Shown: positions 8,326 to 18,739, counted from the first letter of the stretch. The stretch: DNA of 64,000 nt from Ligaoa zhengdingensis (GCF_014384885.1 NZ_JACRST010000014.1:1-64000), one strand, 5' to 3'. Numbers and translations are program-made. The notes: generated by a model from the sequence alone, not told the origin.

Positions 8326-8365
8326 GCGACGGTCAGAATTTTCTGATCGTCGCATTTTGTTTTGC
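8326..8365 (+). terminator. riboswitch expression-platform terminator
   Basis: A 12-bp stem (GCGACGGTCAGA with TCTGATCGTCGC) is followed by TTTTGTTTTG. It lies between the riboswitch and the coding region, where conditional termination is expected. A smaller GGCG/CGCC hairpin with TTTTG lies just before it, at about 8293-8312. Confidence 0.8.
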
Positions 8366-8408
8366 AGGGCAGATCGCGGAAAGAGCTGACGTATAGCTGT
8401 GAAAACGG

Positions 8409-8452
8409 ACGGCCGTGGAAACTTTGGTTTCCGCGGCCGTTTTGATTTTTTA
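8409..8452 (+). terminator. second leader terminator
   Basis: Stem ACGGCCGTGGAAAC with GGTTTCCGCGGCCGT, then a T-rich tail TTTGATTTTTT. It is an additional strong terminator in the same leader, still 200 bp before the start codon, making tandem termination likely. Confidence 0.75.
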
Positions 8453-8522
8453 AATACAATCGGCTGTCCCACCGTTCTGACCGCAAATTTGCCTCTGAAC
8501 AAGTATGAAAAAAGGAGATTCC

Positions 8523-8549
8523 GACTTTGAGCGCCATGCGCTCAAAGTC
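8523..8549 (+). other. perfect 12-bp leader hairpin
   Basis: GACTTTGAGCGC pairs perfectly with GCGCTCAAAGTC around a 3-nt loop. No T-run follows, so it is not a terminator. It may stabilise the mRNA 5' region or serve as a processing site about 100 nt before the giant gene. Confidence 0.5.
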
Positions 8550-8651
8550 TCTCTTATGGGAGGTGTGGCCGATCGTTTCGCACATGGCGGTATCCATACA
8601 TTCAGCAGAAGAAAAACATTGATTGAGGATCAGTGAAAGGGGTAGAATTTG

Positions 8652-11600
8652 ATGAAATCAAGTTTTAAAATGCGGAGATTAAACCGCATTGTGTCCTTGG
8701 TACTAAGCATCGTGCTGGCATTTTCCCAGTTTTCGGTCTTAGTTTATGCGAACGACACAGGGATGAATGCGGGTTGGGCTATTTCCCCCCGGATCGAAAG
8801 TGAAACTCATCAGGAAAACAATGAAGAACTGGTAACGGACAGCAAAGCAGAGAATCGGCCAGAAGCTCCACCCGCAATAGAAGGTGGTTCCGATTCCAAA
8901 GAAGAGGATCGTCCGGACGATCCGGGGAACCAGCCGACGCCGGAATGCACCTGCGAGGTGTCGGAGGGCGAATCCCACACGGAGGATTGCCCGCTGTATG
9001 TGGGGCCGTTTGAAGCCTCTGCGACAGTTGAGGGCGTCATCGTAGAAGTGAAAGCGGATACAGGCGTGCTGCCAGCTGGCGTTTGCATGGAGGTCCGGGC
9101 CATTGTGGACGAGGGCGAGACCGCACAAATCCGAGAGGCCATTGAGAGTCAACTGGACGGCGGAAGAGTCATTCGCAGGATTAATTCCTATGACATCAGC
9201 TTCTGGAGTTATGGGGAAAAGGCCCATAGCACGGATTGTGCGTCGCTGAGCGGGGAGAACTGCAATTGTGGCTCTCAATCGGGGAAGGCATTGGAGGTCC
9301 AGCCGGACAACGCCAAGGGCTCTGTTACTGTGACATTCCGTGAGATCGAGGCGGAGGATCCGGAGACGCTGGAGGTGTTCCATGTGGACGCCCAAGTGGA
9401 ATCGGCCGAAACTATGGAGATCACGGCGCAAGCAGATGCAGTTGTATTCCAGGCTCCGCACTTTTCGACCTATGCATTGGTGGAACTTGAGAATGCATTT
9501 GAAGCCGGAAACGGCAGTCGGGCGACCCCTTATGAGATCAAGACTGTGGAACAACTAGAAAATCTTTCCGCATTGGTTGCGGCGGGAACGACTTTCGAAT
9601 ACAAGTACTTTAAGTTGACTTCAGACCTGGACCTTTCCGGCGTTTGCCATCCGGCGGGACCAGGCGTTGAAGAAAAGAGCTGGAACCCCATCGGAACCAG
9701 CGCTTTTCGGGGTGGCGATTGGGAACCATGGGATCCTGCCAAGGGATTTGGCGGGTATTTCGACGGAGACGGGCATTCCGTTACCGAGCTTTATATCAAC
9801 CGGCCCGAAGAGGATTTCCAGGGCCTTTTTGGATATGTACACAGCAATGGTTGGATTCAGAACCTATCAGTCTCAGGCACTGTGACTGGTAAGGACTATG
9901 TAGGAGCGATTGCGGGATTCTATTATGCGTACGGTAACGCAAAGAACTGCTATGCGGAATCGAAGGTGTCGGGACATGACTCCGTAGGTGGTCTCTTTGG
10001 ACAATGTACAGGAATTATAGATTCCTGTGGCGGAGATATCGAGGTTCGTGGACGCCAGTTGGTGGGGGGCCTGGCCGGCTACGGCAGGAATGGGGCCCAG
10101 AGCTCCTTCTCGCAGGGAATTGTCTCCGGAGAAAGCAGTGTCGGTGGCCTGATCGGTGGCTCTGAAGATTCTGCGACCATTAAAAACTGCTACAGCATCG
10201 CGGAGGTATCGACGACCGGAGAAGCCCCGCTGGCCGGCGGCCTGGTGGGGGGTGACGCCAACCCGAAGATCCAGTACAGCTTCTATTATTGTGAAAGTAC
10301 ACGGATGGGCGTTGCGCCTTCCACACATACCGGCGCACTGACCGAGGCGATGTACCTTTCAGATTCTGAGTTGGAGGGTGCGCGAGGAAGCGCCACTGAT
10401 GCGGACGCTTTTCGCTATGGAGAGGCGATCTGGCGGCTGAACGGCGGCGCGAAGTTCAGCGGCATCTGGGAGCAGGGGGCGCGTTATCCGCAGCTCGCCT
10501 CGGGCGCGACCCCTTCGCAGACATACCGGGTGCGGCTGATTCCGTATACACCGGAGACCTCCGCACCCGTGACCTTTACCAATGTGGACGAAAATATCAA
10601 GATTCTTCCCTATGACGGAGGGCAGCAGGTTTATGTCCCGTCCGCCGGCATCAAGCTGGAGCTGGCAGGCGTCAGCGAGGCGGTCGTCTTTGAACCCGCG
10701 GACGCGGTGGAAAAGGATCCCGTGACCGGAGTTTACAGCATCACGGTGAGCGGCAATGTGGATATCGTTTACTATGTCGAGGAGGACCTGACCAAGCCCT
10801 CCACCGCTTGGTACAGCGACCTTGGGGCCGAGTTTACCCTGGTCCGCCTCTCGCAGCTGCAAGGGCTCCCGATATTGGTCAACAGCGGCGAGAGTATGTC
10901 GAATAAAACGATTATCCTCGGGGATGACATGGATCTCACCGGTATCCAGTGGACACCGATAGGCACTGAGGACGCTCCCTTCTCAGGGACGTTCAACGCC
11001 AACCACAAGACGATCAGCGGTCTGACCGTCGCCTCGGAAGATGGGTATGCAGGCCTGTTTGGATACACTTCTGGTGCCAAAATCTACGATCTCACCGTGA
11101 CGGGAAGGGTCTCGGGAGGTGCGAACGGCGGCGATTATGTCGGCGGCATTGTAGGTTATATGGAAAAAGGATCACTATACAACAGCACATTCGGCAGCGA
11201 GGCAGAGCCTGGCTCTGTGTCGGGTCACGATTATGTGGGCGGGCTGGTTGGACACAGCACAGGTTCGATTGCAGCTCAGAGCGACTCCACCGCCGTCAGC
11301 CACGCGGCCGTCACCGGCAGGGATTACGTTGGCGGAATCGTGGGAGCCATGACCACCGGCATCGCCACCTCGAGTAAGGCGGCGGTGAAAAATCTGGGTA
11401 AGGTATCCGGCAGGACCTATGTTGGCGGTATTGTAGGACGGACCACCGGATCGCTGGCGACCAGCGGTTCCTCGATGGCCGTCAACGATGCGGATGTTGA
11501 AGGAACCTCCTACGTGGGCGGCCTAGTGGGCGAAAGCACCTCGACGGTTGGCGGCTCCTCTTCGATTGTGCAAAATAATGGGACCGTGACTGCGACGGGG

Positions 11601-14600
11601 ATGCGCGTGGGCGGTATCGCGGGTTCTTCGTCCGGCAGTATCGGAAATCAGTCCGGCGGTACCTTAGAGAATCATGGCGCGGTTTCCGGCGGACAAAGCA
11701 CGGGCGGTATTGTTGGCTATACGCAGAGCAATGTCTATCGCGGCGTCAGCGAAGCCGCCGTGACCGGTACGTCCCAGGTGGGCGGCATCGCGGGGTACAA
11801 CGCCGGAACGATTGCCTATTGCCGCACTATGGTGAAGCCGGAGGGCGAGGATAACACGCTCGGAGGGCTCGCAGGTTTCAACGCGGGCACGATCAAAAAC
11901 AGCTATTCCTATCATTCTGGTGCGCTGGATGTCTGCGGATCGGCCAGCACAGGAGAAGTTCGAAACAGCTTTTACTTGGCAGATGCGTCTATCGAGAATG
12001 CCTTTGGCGAGGCAAAGGCTGCCGGGGAATTTAACAAGAACAGCACTCTGTATGCGCTGAATCTGGATGAAACTGCGCACCGCAATTACTGGGTCGCGGG
12101 TGACGAGGGCTATCCTCTGCTTGGCAAGGATGGAACGGCGCTCTATCGCGTTCGTCTGCTCCCCTACACCGAGGGAACGGACCGTGGCCTGGTGGCGTTT
12201 GCCGCCTCCAATACGGTGCCGCCGGAGGGCGATTCCATTTATGTGGAGAAGGGCAGCAAGGTTGTGTTAGAGCTACAGGACACTCAAGGCCTGTTCTTGG
12301 TGCTGGATTCGGTGGTCACACCGGAGGGGGCCAGCTATGAAGTAACGGTTAATAAGGACATTGACGTCGTATTCGGACTAGGGAGCGATTTGAACGATGG
12401 GACGGCCTGGTATCTGGACAATCCCGGGTTGACCGCTTACGCCATCTTTTCGGAAAACCAGCTCAAGGGCCTTGCCAAATTGGTCAACGGAACGGCGGTG
12501 GATAAGGCCGGCAACGCCCACGGCGCCGTCAATTTTTCTGGTATAACCATCACTCTGGGGGCGGACATCGACTTGGGTGGTACCGCATGGATCCCCATTG
12601 GCGACGAAGAGCATCCCTTCGCAGGCATCTTTCAGGGTGGCGGAAAGAGAATCAGCGGACTACTGGTCGGCAGTAAGGAAGACTACCAAGGCTTGTTCGG
12701 TTATTCCACCGGAAAGATCAGCGACCTCGACGTGACAGGTTCGGTGACGGGCGCGGATTATGTCGGCGGTATCGTGGGCCGCACAACCGCTCCGCTCGAC
12801 AACTGCACCTTTGGCGAAGAGGCGGGCACCAGCAGCGTATCGGGCCGTAGCTATGTGGGCGGTATCGTGGGATATGTCACGGGGTCCCTTGCTTCCAGCA
12901 ATGCGAGTGAACTTGTAAACCATGCCTCGGTGACGGCGCTGGGCGACTATGTCGGCGGCATCGCGGGCTATTCCTCCGGCGGCGCGGGTGCGGGAAGCGG
13001 CAGTGTACTGCGCAATACGGCCTCCATCCGGGGCGCGGGAAGCGTCGGCGGCATTATGGGCAATGCCTGGTATCAGGGCTATGGTGGCACGTCCCTGGGT
13101 GCGGGCCAGAAGTCAATAGTGGAAAACACCGGTTCGGTGACGGGCTCCGCTGATTGTGTCGGCGGCATCGTGGGACAAACCGGAGGACAGATTGGAAACG
13201 GGCGCCAATGTGTGGTTCACAATACGGGCGTGGTGGCAGGAAAACAGAATGTGGGCGGCATCGTCGGCCTCTCCACATATGCGGACGCCAACGCAAACGC
13301 GGCCGTTTCACGCGGCTGGAATTCCGGCGCGGTTTCGGGCGTACAGAACGTGGGCGGCATTGCCGGATCAGCGTCCAGACTGGTCAAGTCCAGCTGGAAC
13401 GAGGCGTCTGTGACCGGTTCCAGCGTGGTGGGCGCGATCTTGGGCGACGGCCCTCTCGTCTCGTTCAGCTACTCCACCGTGCCGATGACGTTGTTGGGCG
13501 ACGATGAGGGAATGGTCAGCGACTCGTATTACTGCGCGGCAACGGAAGTTCCAGGTGCGAAGGGCGAGGCCAAGACCCCGGAGGTCTGCCTGAGCGGCGA
13601 GGTTGCATGGCTTCTGGATGGCGGAGACGCCATCCGTACCAATAATTGGACGCAGGATGACACTGCTAGCGGACCGAGACTGGCTATCAGCGACAGCGAT
13701 AAATCTGTGATCCGCTATCAGGTTACGCTGGATGCGGTGCTTCCGGGTGCGTCAGCAGTGTTGGAAGCGGACGCTGGGAAGTATCTTACCATGGAAACGG
13801 ATGGTGTTGGCGCCGCGACCACCCAGGGCGCACGGCAGTGGGTCTACCTGTGGCAGGGGAACGAGATCCGGCTTGTGGTGACCACGCCGGCCGACGGCAC
13901 GCATGTGCTCATGCCGGAACAAAACACCTTGGAGGTAGCAGGCCAGGTAACGACTTATACCATCGTTCCAACAGCGAGTAAACCGACGCTTTCCTGCCGT
14001 TTTGGAACGGAGGGCATAGTTCCTGACTATAGTTGGTATGTCAAGGACGATGGCACCCTAATGCCGGATCCCTACACCATTACAACGGCGGCCCAGCTGT
14101 TTGGATTGGCCCGGCTTGTCAACGGAACCGCGACCAAGGACGACCTACATATGCCGGAAGCGGATGGGACCGCTGCCCCTGCGGTGAACTTTGAGGAAAA
14201 AACGATTCAGCTCGGGGGAGACATTGATCTTGCATCCGCCGCTTGGACCGCGATCGGCAGCAAAACTGCACCCTTCGCCGGGACCTTCGACGGCAAGGAT
14301 TTCCGGATCAGAGGATTAAACGTGGCCGGAAGTACAACCGCGGAATCAACCACCAATTATTTGGGGCTATTGGGCTATGTGTCGGGTGCGACCATCCGCA
14401 ACGTGACTGTGACCGGCATGGTGACGAATCCGAAGCAGTACACTGGCGGCATTGCGGGATACGCGGCAGAGGGGAGCAGTTTTGAAAACTGCGTCTTCGG
14501 CGACTCGACGGGCGCCTTGGTATCCAAGCTGGTATGCGGTAACCAGGGCGGGGGTATCGTCGGCTCCATCGCATCATCGGCGGATAAGCCGACGACGCTG

Positions 14601-17600
14601 AAGAACTGTGCCAACTACGCCGAAATCTCGGGTGCTTCTAACGCTGCAGGCATCGTGGGTTCCACCAGTGGAAACGGCGCCGCGATCTCCGACTGTCAGA
14701 ACAGCGGCACGGTGACGGGCTCCTCCAATGTCGCAGGCATCGTGGGCTCCGCCAGTGGAGACGGCGTCGCGCTCTCCGGCTGTCAGAACAACGGCACGGT
14801 GACGGGATCTTCTAACATCGCTGGTATCGCGGGCAGCATATCCGGGGATAAAAAAGAAATCATCGGCTGTGTGAACATCGGGAACATCACGGCGTCCGGT
14901 AACACGGCGGCGGGTATAGCTGCCTATTTGACGGCGGGAGGTACTATCAGCCTTTCTATGAACGAGGGGTGGATCAAGGCGAGCCAACAGGTCGGCGGAA
15001 TCGTGGGCAGCATGACCAACGGCGAAGGAAAAGTCACCCATTGTTATAATGCGGGAACCATAGAGGGCACGACAACATCCCTCGAATCCAACGGCGTCGG
15101 TGGAATTATGGGCGGCGGAAACTCGGACTCTTCCGTCACGTATTGTCATAACTACGGCGACATCCGAGCGGCCGCGCCGCACTATGTTGGCGCAATTACC
15201 GGTAAGAGCTTCAAAGAGAATGCCAACAATTTCTACTTGGAGGGCTGCATGGGCTACAACCGGCCGGCGGATGCCAGCTATGCCATCGCCGCTACCGCCG
15301 AGCAGTTTGCCAGTGGCGAAATCGCCTACCGGCTGGACAACGGTAAAAGCCTCCTGCGTACACGGCATTGGAGCCAAGGCAAGGACTACCCGGTCTTTGT
15401 CGATGAAACCAAGGGACTCAAGCCGGTCTACCGTTTGATGAGCGGAAGCGTTTCCGAGGGCGGTTGGGTGCGCGTTCCAGAGTACGTACAAGCCGGTTCC
15501 CGAGTACAAATCACCGTTGATCGCATTACCGGACAGATATTAAAGCTGCTGTCGATCACCGGCACGTCCGGCGAGACGGTAAACAGCGAAAGCGAGACCG
15601 GACTTAAGGAGGGCGGCGTTTTTGAGTTTATTATGGACGCTTTCGATATGATCTATAACGCACTCTTTGCGTCCAAGCCCGCGGCGGGCAGCCAATTCAC
15701 CGTAACGTTCGACAGTAATGGCGGAACTGAGGTTTCTCCGGCCACGGTAGATGGAGGGAAGAAAGTTTCGGAACCCTCCGTACCCACAAAGGCCGGGGAG
15801 GACTTCGTCGGCTGGACCCTGGACGGCGAACGGTATGATTTCAACACTGCGGTCACTGGGAACATCACCCTGACGGCACAATGGAAGACAACGGACGCAC
15901 TGCGGGTGCGTTTTGACACAAACCGTGGCGGCGCGGCTGGAAGCCGGGCTCCAGCGGATCAGTACGTCACCGATGAAGATCTTCTGACCCGGCCGGACAA
16001 TCCGACTTGGGAGGACGAAAAGCTGGAAGGATCGGTCATCACCTCCTATCAGTTCCTGGGGTGGTACACCGCGGCCGTTGGCGGCAAGCGCTGGGACTTT
16101 GACCAGGATAAAATGGGGAGCACGGAAATGACCCTCTATGCCCAGTGGAAGGAAGAGGATGCGTTTTCCAGCGGCACTCGCACGGACCCCTACGAAATTT
16201 CCAGCGAGGATGTTCTGGCCAAGCTTGCGGAGCGCGTCAACGAAGAGGAACGTACCTATGAGGACTGCTATTTCCTGCTGACCAAAGATTTAACACTGAC
16301 CGACTGGACTCCCATCGGAAAATTCGGAAAGGGCTATTTTGCCGGAAATCTGGACGGCGGAAACCACGAGATTGACTTGACTATCAACGCAAAGGCGGAT
16401 TATCAGGGCCTGTTCGGTTATGCGGTCGGCGCCACCATTGAAAATATGACCATCCATGCCGACATCACCGGGCGCGGCGGCGTGGCCGGCGTGGCGGGCC
16501 TCCTTCGCAATGGGACGCTGCGCAACATCACGGTGACCGGCAGCATTACGGGCGATAAGGCTGTCGGCGGCTTGGTGGGCGGAAACTCGGGCAACAATAT
16601 CATCGGAACCCTGATCAATTGCCATAACGAGGCGGAAATCTACAGCTCGGGCTACTCGGCCGAGGCGGTAAGCTGGAGCGGTTACAGTTATGTCGGCGGC
16701 CTGGTGGGCTGGGGAGGTGCAACCGCCACTGGATGCACCAACAGCGGCGATGTAACCGGCCCTGGCGCCTGTGTTGGCGGCTTCTTTGGATGGGCCAATA
16801 AGCACATCATCACCGATTCTCACAACAGTGGAAATATCACCGGCCAGGGCGGTTACGTCGGCGGGCTAATTGGGCAGGGCGGCACCGCCGACAGCCGGAT
16901 TGAAGATTGTACCAATAGTGGAACCATCGATGGCGGCAGCGGCTTTACTGGGGGAAGCTCTGGCGGTATCATTATCCGGTGCACCAACAGCGGACGGATC
17001 ATTGGAGGCGCTGGAATCGGTGACGGCGTGACGATCATTCAGGACTGCACCAACACTGGAGAGGTCACCGGAACCAATGCAGCGGGCATTTCCACAAGGA
17101 CGGAAGCCGCTGGTTGCACCAATAGCGGCGTTGTTACAGGTACCAGTTCGGCTTACGGCATCACCCAAAGCGGCGCTGCCACCGGCTGCACCAATACCGG
17201 GGCCGTGACGGCCACCGCCGGCTCGGCCGCGGGTATCACCAGCGGCGCTGCGACAGACTGTTCCAACTCCGGCGCCATCAAGGGAAGCACTGCTGTGGGC
17301 GGCGTGACTTCCGGTGGTTCCGCGACTCGGTGCTATAATACCGGCACAGTCGCGGGGGGCAAAAATGTCGGCGGTATCACCGGTAATGGGGCTAGCGCGG
17401 TCATCACCAACTGCTATAATCTCGGTGAAATCACCGGCAGCAGCTGTGTCGGCGGGATCAGCGGCTATCTCGGCACGGTCACCGGCAGCTTCTCCTACGT
17501 TCCCACCCAAGCACTGAGCATTACCGGTGCGGGCGGGACGGTCACCAACAGCTACTATCTCGCCAATTCCGCAGCCTCGGGGGCATCTGGGACACCGGCC

Positions 17601-18380
17601 AACGCGGCGGCATTCGTTTCGGGCGAGGCCGCATGGGGCATTGACGGCGGCGAGGGCGCGCACCAGAACGTCTGGACCCAGGGTTCGGCCTATCCCGTTT
17701 ATGGAGCACCTTCCTATTATCGGGTTTCGGCCGGCGAACCGGAAAATGGTACGTTACGGGTCAATAACAGCTCTGTGGTTTATGCCCCGGCTGGCACGCG
17801 GGTCTCTGTCACGGCGGAGGCTGATAAAGATTTCCGTCTGAAGGGATTATTCGTCATCTACGCCGGTGGAGAAACCCAGACCATTTCGGATAGCATGACG
17901 ATGCGGACGGAAAATGCGGTCGTTACCGCATCGTTTGAAGAGAAAGAAACCGGGGGCGGCGGGGGAAATGACGGCCACGGCGGAAACGGTGCCAGCACTG
18001 GAACAGGAAGCTACACCGGGGCAGGAAACGGCTCTGGTGACGCGGAACAGGCCGGTGGTCTGCCAGAAGGAACGAATGATGCAGTCGCAGAGGGCGCAGA
18101 GACCGCACCCGCCGCAGCGGAGGAAGCAGAGCCCGTCGAAGAAGCGGTGGAAGCATTTGCGCCGCAGGAGGATGAGGCGGCAGCGATGGGTGGCTCAGCG
18201 GCGAGTGGGACAGATGAGGACGCGGATCCTGGAGAAAAGGAACAAAAAGTGTTCGAGATCATCGTCCAAACGCTGAAAAGCAATCCGCTCCTTGTTGCGA
18301 GCATCTTGATCCTGCTCTTCCTGATTCTGGGCGTCGCGGGCTTCAAGCGGTACCGGAACTATAAAAAGAGCGAAAAATAA
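8652..18380 (+). CDS. giant secreted GLUG-repeat surface protein, B12-riboswitch controlled
   Basis: 3242 residues. The signal peptide ends near VYA-ND (residue ~34). The N-terminal unique domain is rich in Cys/Glu (to ~280). Five large modules of GLUG-type repeats follow (nt ~9490-10500, 10800-12110, 12400-13700, 14030-15400, 16170-17700). Each opens with a beta-helix-like 'dLdLsg..WtPIGt' block and continues with dozens of VGGIVG-type motifs. Two InlB-like B-repeats (FDSNGG...AQWK and a longer variant) lie at nt ~15690-16150. A Gly-rich then acidic linker leads to a C-terminal membrane helix (LLVASILILLFLILGVAGF) and a basic tail; there is no LPXTG. ATG 8652 has AAAGGGG upstream, while the TTG before it is less suitable. 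GLUG proteins are usually adhesins or surface scaffolds. The B12 riboswitch and the convergent corrinoid operon suggest a role in corrinoid capture, but a binding site cannot be seen. Confidence 0.92.
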   Translation: MKSSFKMRRLNRIVSLVLSIVLAFSQFSVLVYANDTGMNAGWAISPRIESETHQENNEELVTDSKAENRPEAPPAIEGGSDSKEEDRPDDPGNQPTPECTCEVSEGESHTEDCPLYVGPFEASATVEGVIVEVKADTGVLPAGVCMEVRAIVDEGETAQIREAIESQLDGGRVIRRINSYDISFWSYGEKAHSTDCASLSGENCNCGSQSGKALEVQPDNAKGSVTVTFREIEAEDPETLEVFHVDAQVESAETMEITAQADAVVFQAPHFSTYALVELENAFEAGNGSRATPYEIKTVEQLENLSALVAAGTTFEYKYFKLTSDLDLSGVCHPAGPGVEEKSWNPIGTSAFRGGDWEPWDPAKGFGGYFDGDGHSVTELYINRPEEDFQGLFGYVHSNGWIQNLSVSGTVTGKDYVGAIAGFYYAYGNAKNCYAESKVSGHDSVGGLFGQCTGIIDSCGGDIEVRGRQLVGGLAGYGRNGAQSSFSQGIVSGESSVGGLIGGSEDSATIKNCYSIAEVSTTGEAPLAGGLVGGDANPKIQYSFYYCESTRMGVAPSTHTGALTEAMYLSDSELEGARGSATDADAFRYGEAIWRLNGGAKFSGIWEQGARYPQLASGATPSQTYRVRLIPYTPETSAPVTFTNVDENIKILPYDGGQQVYVPSAGIKLELAGVSEAVVFEPADAVEKDPVTGVYSITVSGNVDIVYYVEEDLTKPSTAWYSDLGAEFTLVRLSQLQGLPILVNSGESMSNKTIILGDDMDLTGIQWTPIGTEDAPFSGTFNANHKTISGLTVASEDGYAGLFGYTSGAKIYDLTVTGRVSGGANGGDYVGGIVGYMEKGSLYNSTFGSEAEPGSVSGHDYVGGLVGHSTGSIAAQSDSTAVSHAAVTGRDYVGGIVGAMTTGIATSSKAAVKNLGKVSGRTYVGGIVGRTTGSLATSGSSMAVNDADVEGTSYVGGLVGESTSTVGGSSSIVQNNGTVTATGMRVGGIAGSSSGSIGNQSGGTLENHGAVSGGQSTGGIVGYTQSNVYRGVSEAAVTGTSQVGGIAGYNAGTIAYCRTMVKPEGEDNTLGGLAGFNAGTIKNSYSYHSGALDVCGSASTGEVRNSFYLADASIENAFGEAKAAGEFNKNSTLYALNLDETAHRNYWVAGDEGYPLLGKDGTALYRVRLLPYTEGTDRGLVAFAASNTVPPEGDSIYVEKGSKVVLELQDTQGLFLVLDSVVTPEGASYEVTVNKDIDVVFGLGSDLNDGTAWYLDNPGLTAYAIFSENQLKGLAKLVNGTAVDKAGNAHGAVNFSGITITLGADIDLGGTAWIPIGDEEHPFAGIFQGGGKRISGLLVGSKEDYQGLFGYSTGKISDLDVTGSVTGADYVGGIVGRTTAPLDNCTFGEEAGTSSVSGRSYVGGIVGYVTGSLASSNASELVNHASVTALGDYVGGIAGYSSGGAGAGSGSVLRNTASIRGAGSVGGIMGNAWYQGYGGTSLGAGQKSIVENTGSVTGSADCVGGIVGQTGGQIGNGRQCVVHNTGVVAGKQNVGGIVGLSTYADANANAAVSRGWNSGAVSGVQNVGGIAGSASRLVKSSWNEASVTGSSVVGAILGDGPLVSFSYSTVPMTLLGDDEGMVSDSYYCAATEVPGAKGEAKTPEVCLSGEVAWLLDGGDAIRTNNWTQDDTASGPRLAISDSDKSVIRYQVTLDAVLPGASAVLEADAGKYLTMETDGVGAATTQGARQWVYLWQGNEIRLVVTTPADGTHVLMPEQNTLEVAGQVTTYTIVPTASKPTLSCRFGTEGIVPDYSWYVKDDGTLMPDPYTITTAAQLFGLARLVNGTATKDDLHMPEADGTAAPAVNFEEKTIQLGGDIDLASAAWTAIGSKTAPFAGTFDGKDFRIRGLNVAGSTTAESTTNYLGLLGYVSGATIRNVTVTGMVTNPKQYTGGIAGYAAEGSSFENCVFGDSTGALVSKLVCGNQGGGIVGSIASSADKPTTLKNCANYAEISGASNAAGIVGSTSGNGAAISDCQNSGTVTGSSNVAGIVGSASGDGVALSGCQNNGTVTGSSNIAGIAGSISGDKKEIIGCVNIGNITASGNTAAGIAAYLTAGGTISLSMNEGWIKASQQVGGIVGSMTNGEGKVTHCYNAGTIEGTTTSLESNGVGGIMGGGNSDSSVTYCHNYGDIRAAAPHYVGAITGKSFKENANNFYLEGCMGYNRPADASYAIAATAEQFASGEIAYRLDNGKSLLRTRHWSQGKDYPVFVDETKGLKPVYRLMSGSVSEGGWVRVPEYVQAGSRVQITVDRITGQILKLLSITGTSGETVNSESETGLKEGGVFEFIMDAFDMIYNALFASKPAAGSQFTVTFDSNGGTEVSPATVDGGKKVSEPSVPTKAGEDFVGWTLDGERYDFNTAVTGNITLTAQWKTTDALRVRFDTNRGGAAGSRAPADQYVTDEDLLTRPDNPTWEDEKLEGSVITSYQFLGWYTAAVGGKRWDFDQDKMGSTEMTLYAQWKEEDAFSSGTRTDPYEISSEDVLAKLAERVNEEERTYEDCYFLLTKDLTLTDWTPIGKFGKGYFAGNLDGGNHEIDLTINAKADYQGLFGYAVGATIENMTIHADITGRGGVAGVAGLLRNGTLRNITVTGSITGDKAVGGLVGGNSGNNIIGTLINCHNEAEIYSSGYSAEAVSWSGYSYVGGLVGWGGATATGCTNSGDVTGPGACVGGFFGWANKHIITDSHNSGNITGQGGYVGGLIGQGGTADSRIEDCTNSGTIDGGSGFTGGSSGGIIIRCTNSGRIIGGAGIGDGVTIIQDCTNTGEVTGTNAAGISTRTEAAGCTNSGVVTGTSSAYGITQSGAATGCTNTGAVTATAGSAAGITSGAATDCSNSGAIKGSTAVGGVTSGGSATRCYNTGTVAGGKNVGGITGNGASAVITNCYNLGEITGSSCVGGISGYLGTVTGSFSYVPTQALSITGAGGTVTNSYYLANSAASGASGTPANAAAFVSGEAAWGIDGGEGAHQNVWTQGSAYPVYGAPSYYRVSAGEPENGTLRVNNSSVVYAPAGTRVSVTAEADKDFRLKGLFVIYAGGETQTISDSMTMRTENAVVTASFEEKETGGGGGNDGHGGNGASTGTGSYTGAGNGSGDAEQAGGLPEGTNDAVAEGAETAPAAAEEAEPVEEAVEAFAPQEDEAAAMGGSAASGTDEDADPGEKEQKVFEIIVQTLKSNPLLVASILILLFLILGVAGFKRYRNYKKSEK
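14646..14819 (+). repeat. near-identical 87-bp tandem repeat inside the giant gene
   Basis: Two adjacent 87-bp (29-codon) units begin at GCAGGCATCGTGGG, 14646 and 14733, and encode AGIVGSTSGNG... and AGIVGSASGDG... . They differ at few positions, and a third, diverged unit follows. This is far closer than other GLUG repeats in the gene and points to a recent in-frame duplication. Confidence 0.8.
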
Positions 18381-18393
18381 CCAGTCATAGACA

Positions 18394-18437
18394 AAAAGGC
18401 GCGGGTATTGCTTCTGCAATACCCGCGCCTTTCTCTT
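18394..18437. terminator. strong bidirectional terminator
   Basis: A 16-18-bp stem (AAAGGCGCGGGTATTGC with GCAATACCCGCGCCTTT) around a 4-nt loop has a T-rich tail on either strand. It ends the giant gene and would also stop leftward read-through from the corrinoid operon. Confidence 0.92.
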
Positions 18438-18739
18438 TGGTTCTGTGGGTTGTGGTGTGAAAACGCCACAAAGCAACGCCAAACAAAGGAAACACTTTAG
18501 CAATAAAAATGGACGAAGGGAATATCGATTTCACCCGGCTCAGAGCCTATCTTTTATTAGAAGGACTGCGTTGTATTTAAAGGAGTCAGTCATGCGGCTT
18601 GCCTCCTTTCTGGTTTTTGCCCCTGTTTGGGGATAAAAAATATCGCGTTGAAAGTGAAACTTACGCTTCGTCTTTCTTCGCGATAATTTACTTTGCGGTA
18701 AAAGCAAGAGCTCGTGCCTTTCCAGACAGCTTTGAATCG
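18438..18739. other. intergenic region with a hairpin
   Basis: About 300 bp between convergent units. A stem TATCGCG (18641-18647) pairs with CGCGATA (18679-18685) and continues inward as GAAAG/CTTTC. No tail suggests termination. A small rightward frame preceded by AAAGGAG starts near 18591 but reaches a stop after about 14 codons. I see no gene. Confidence 0.45.

Noticed and set aside
9490..17700. Repeated DNA in the giant gene considered as a CRISPR array or satellite
   Set aside because: Repeats are in frame, unevenly spaced and encode GLUG motifs with signal peptide and membrane anchor around them.
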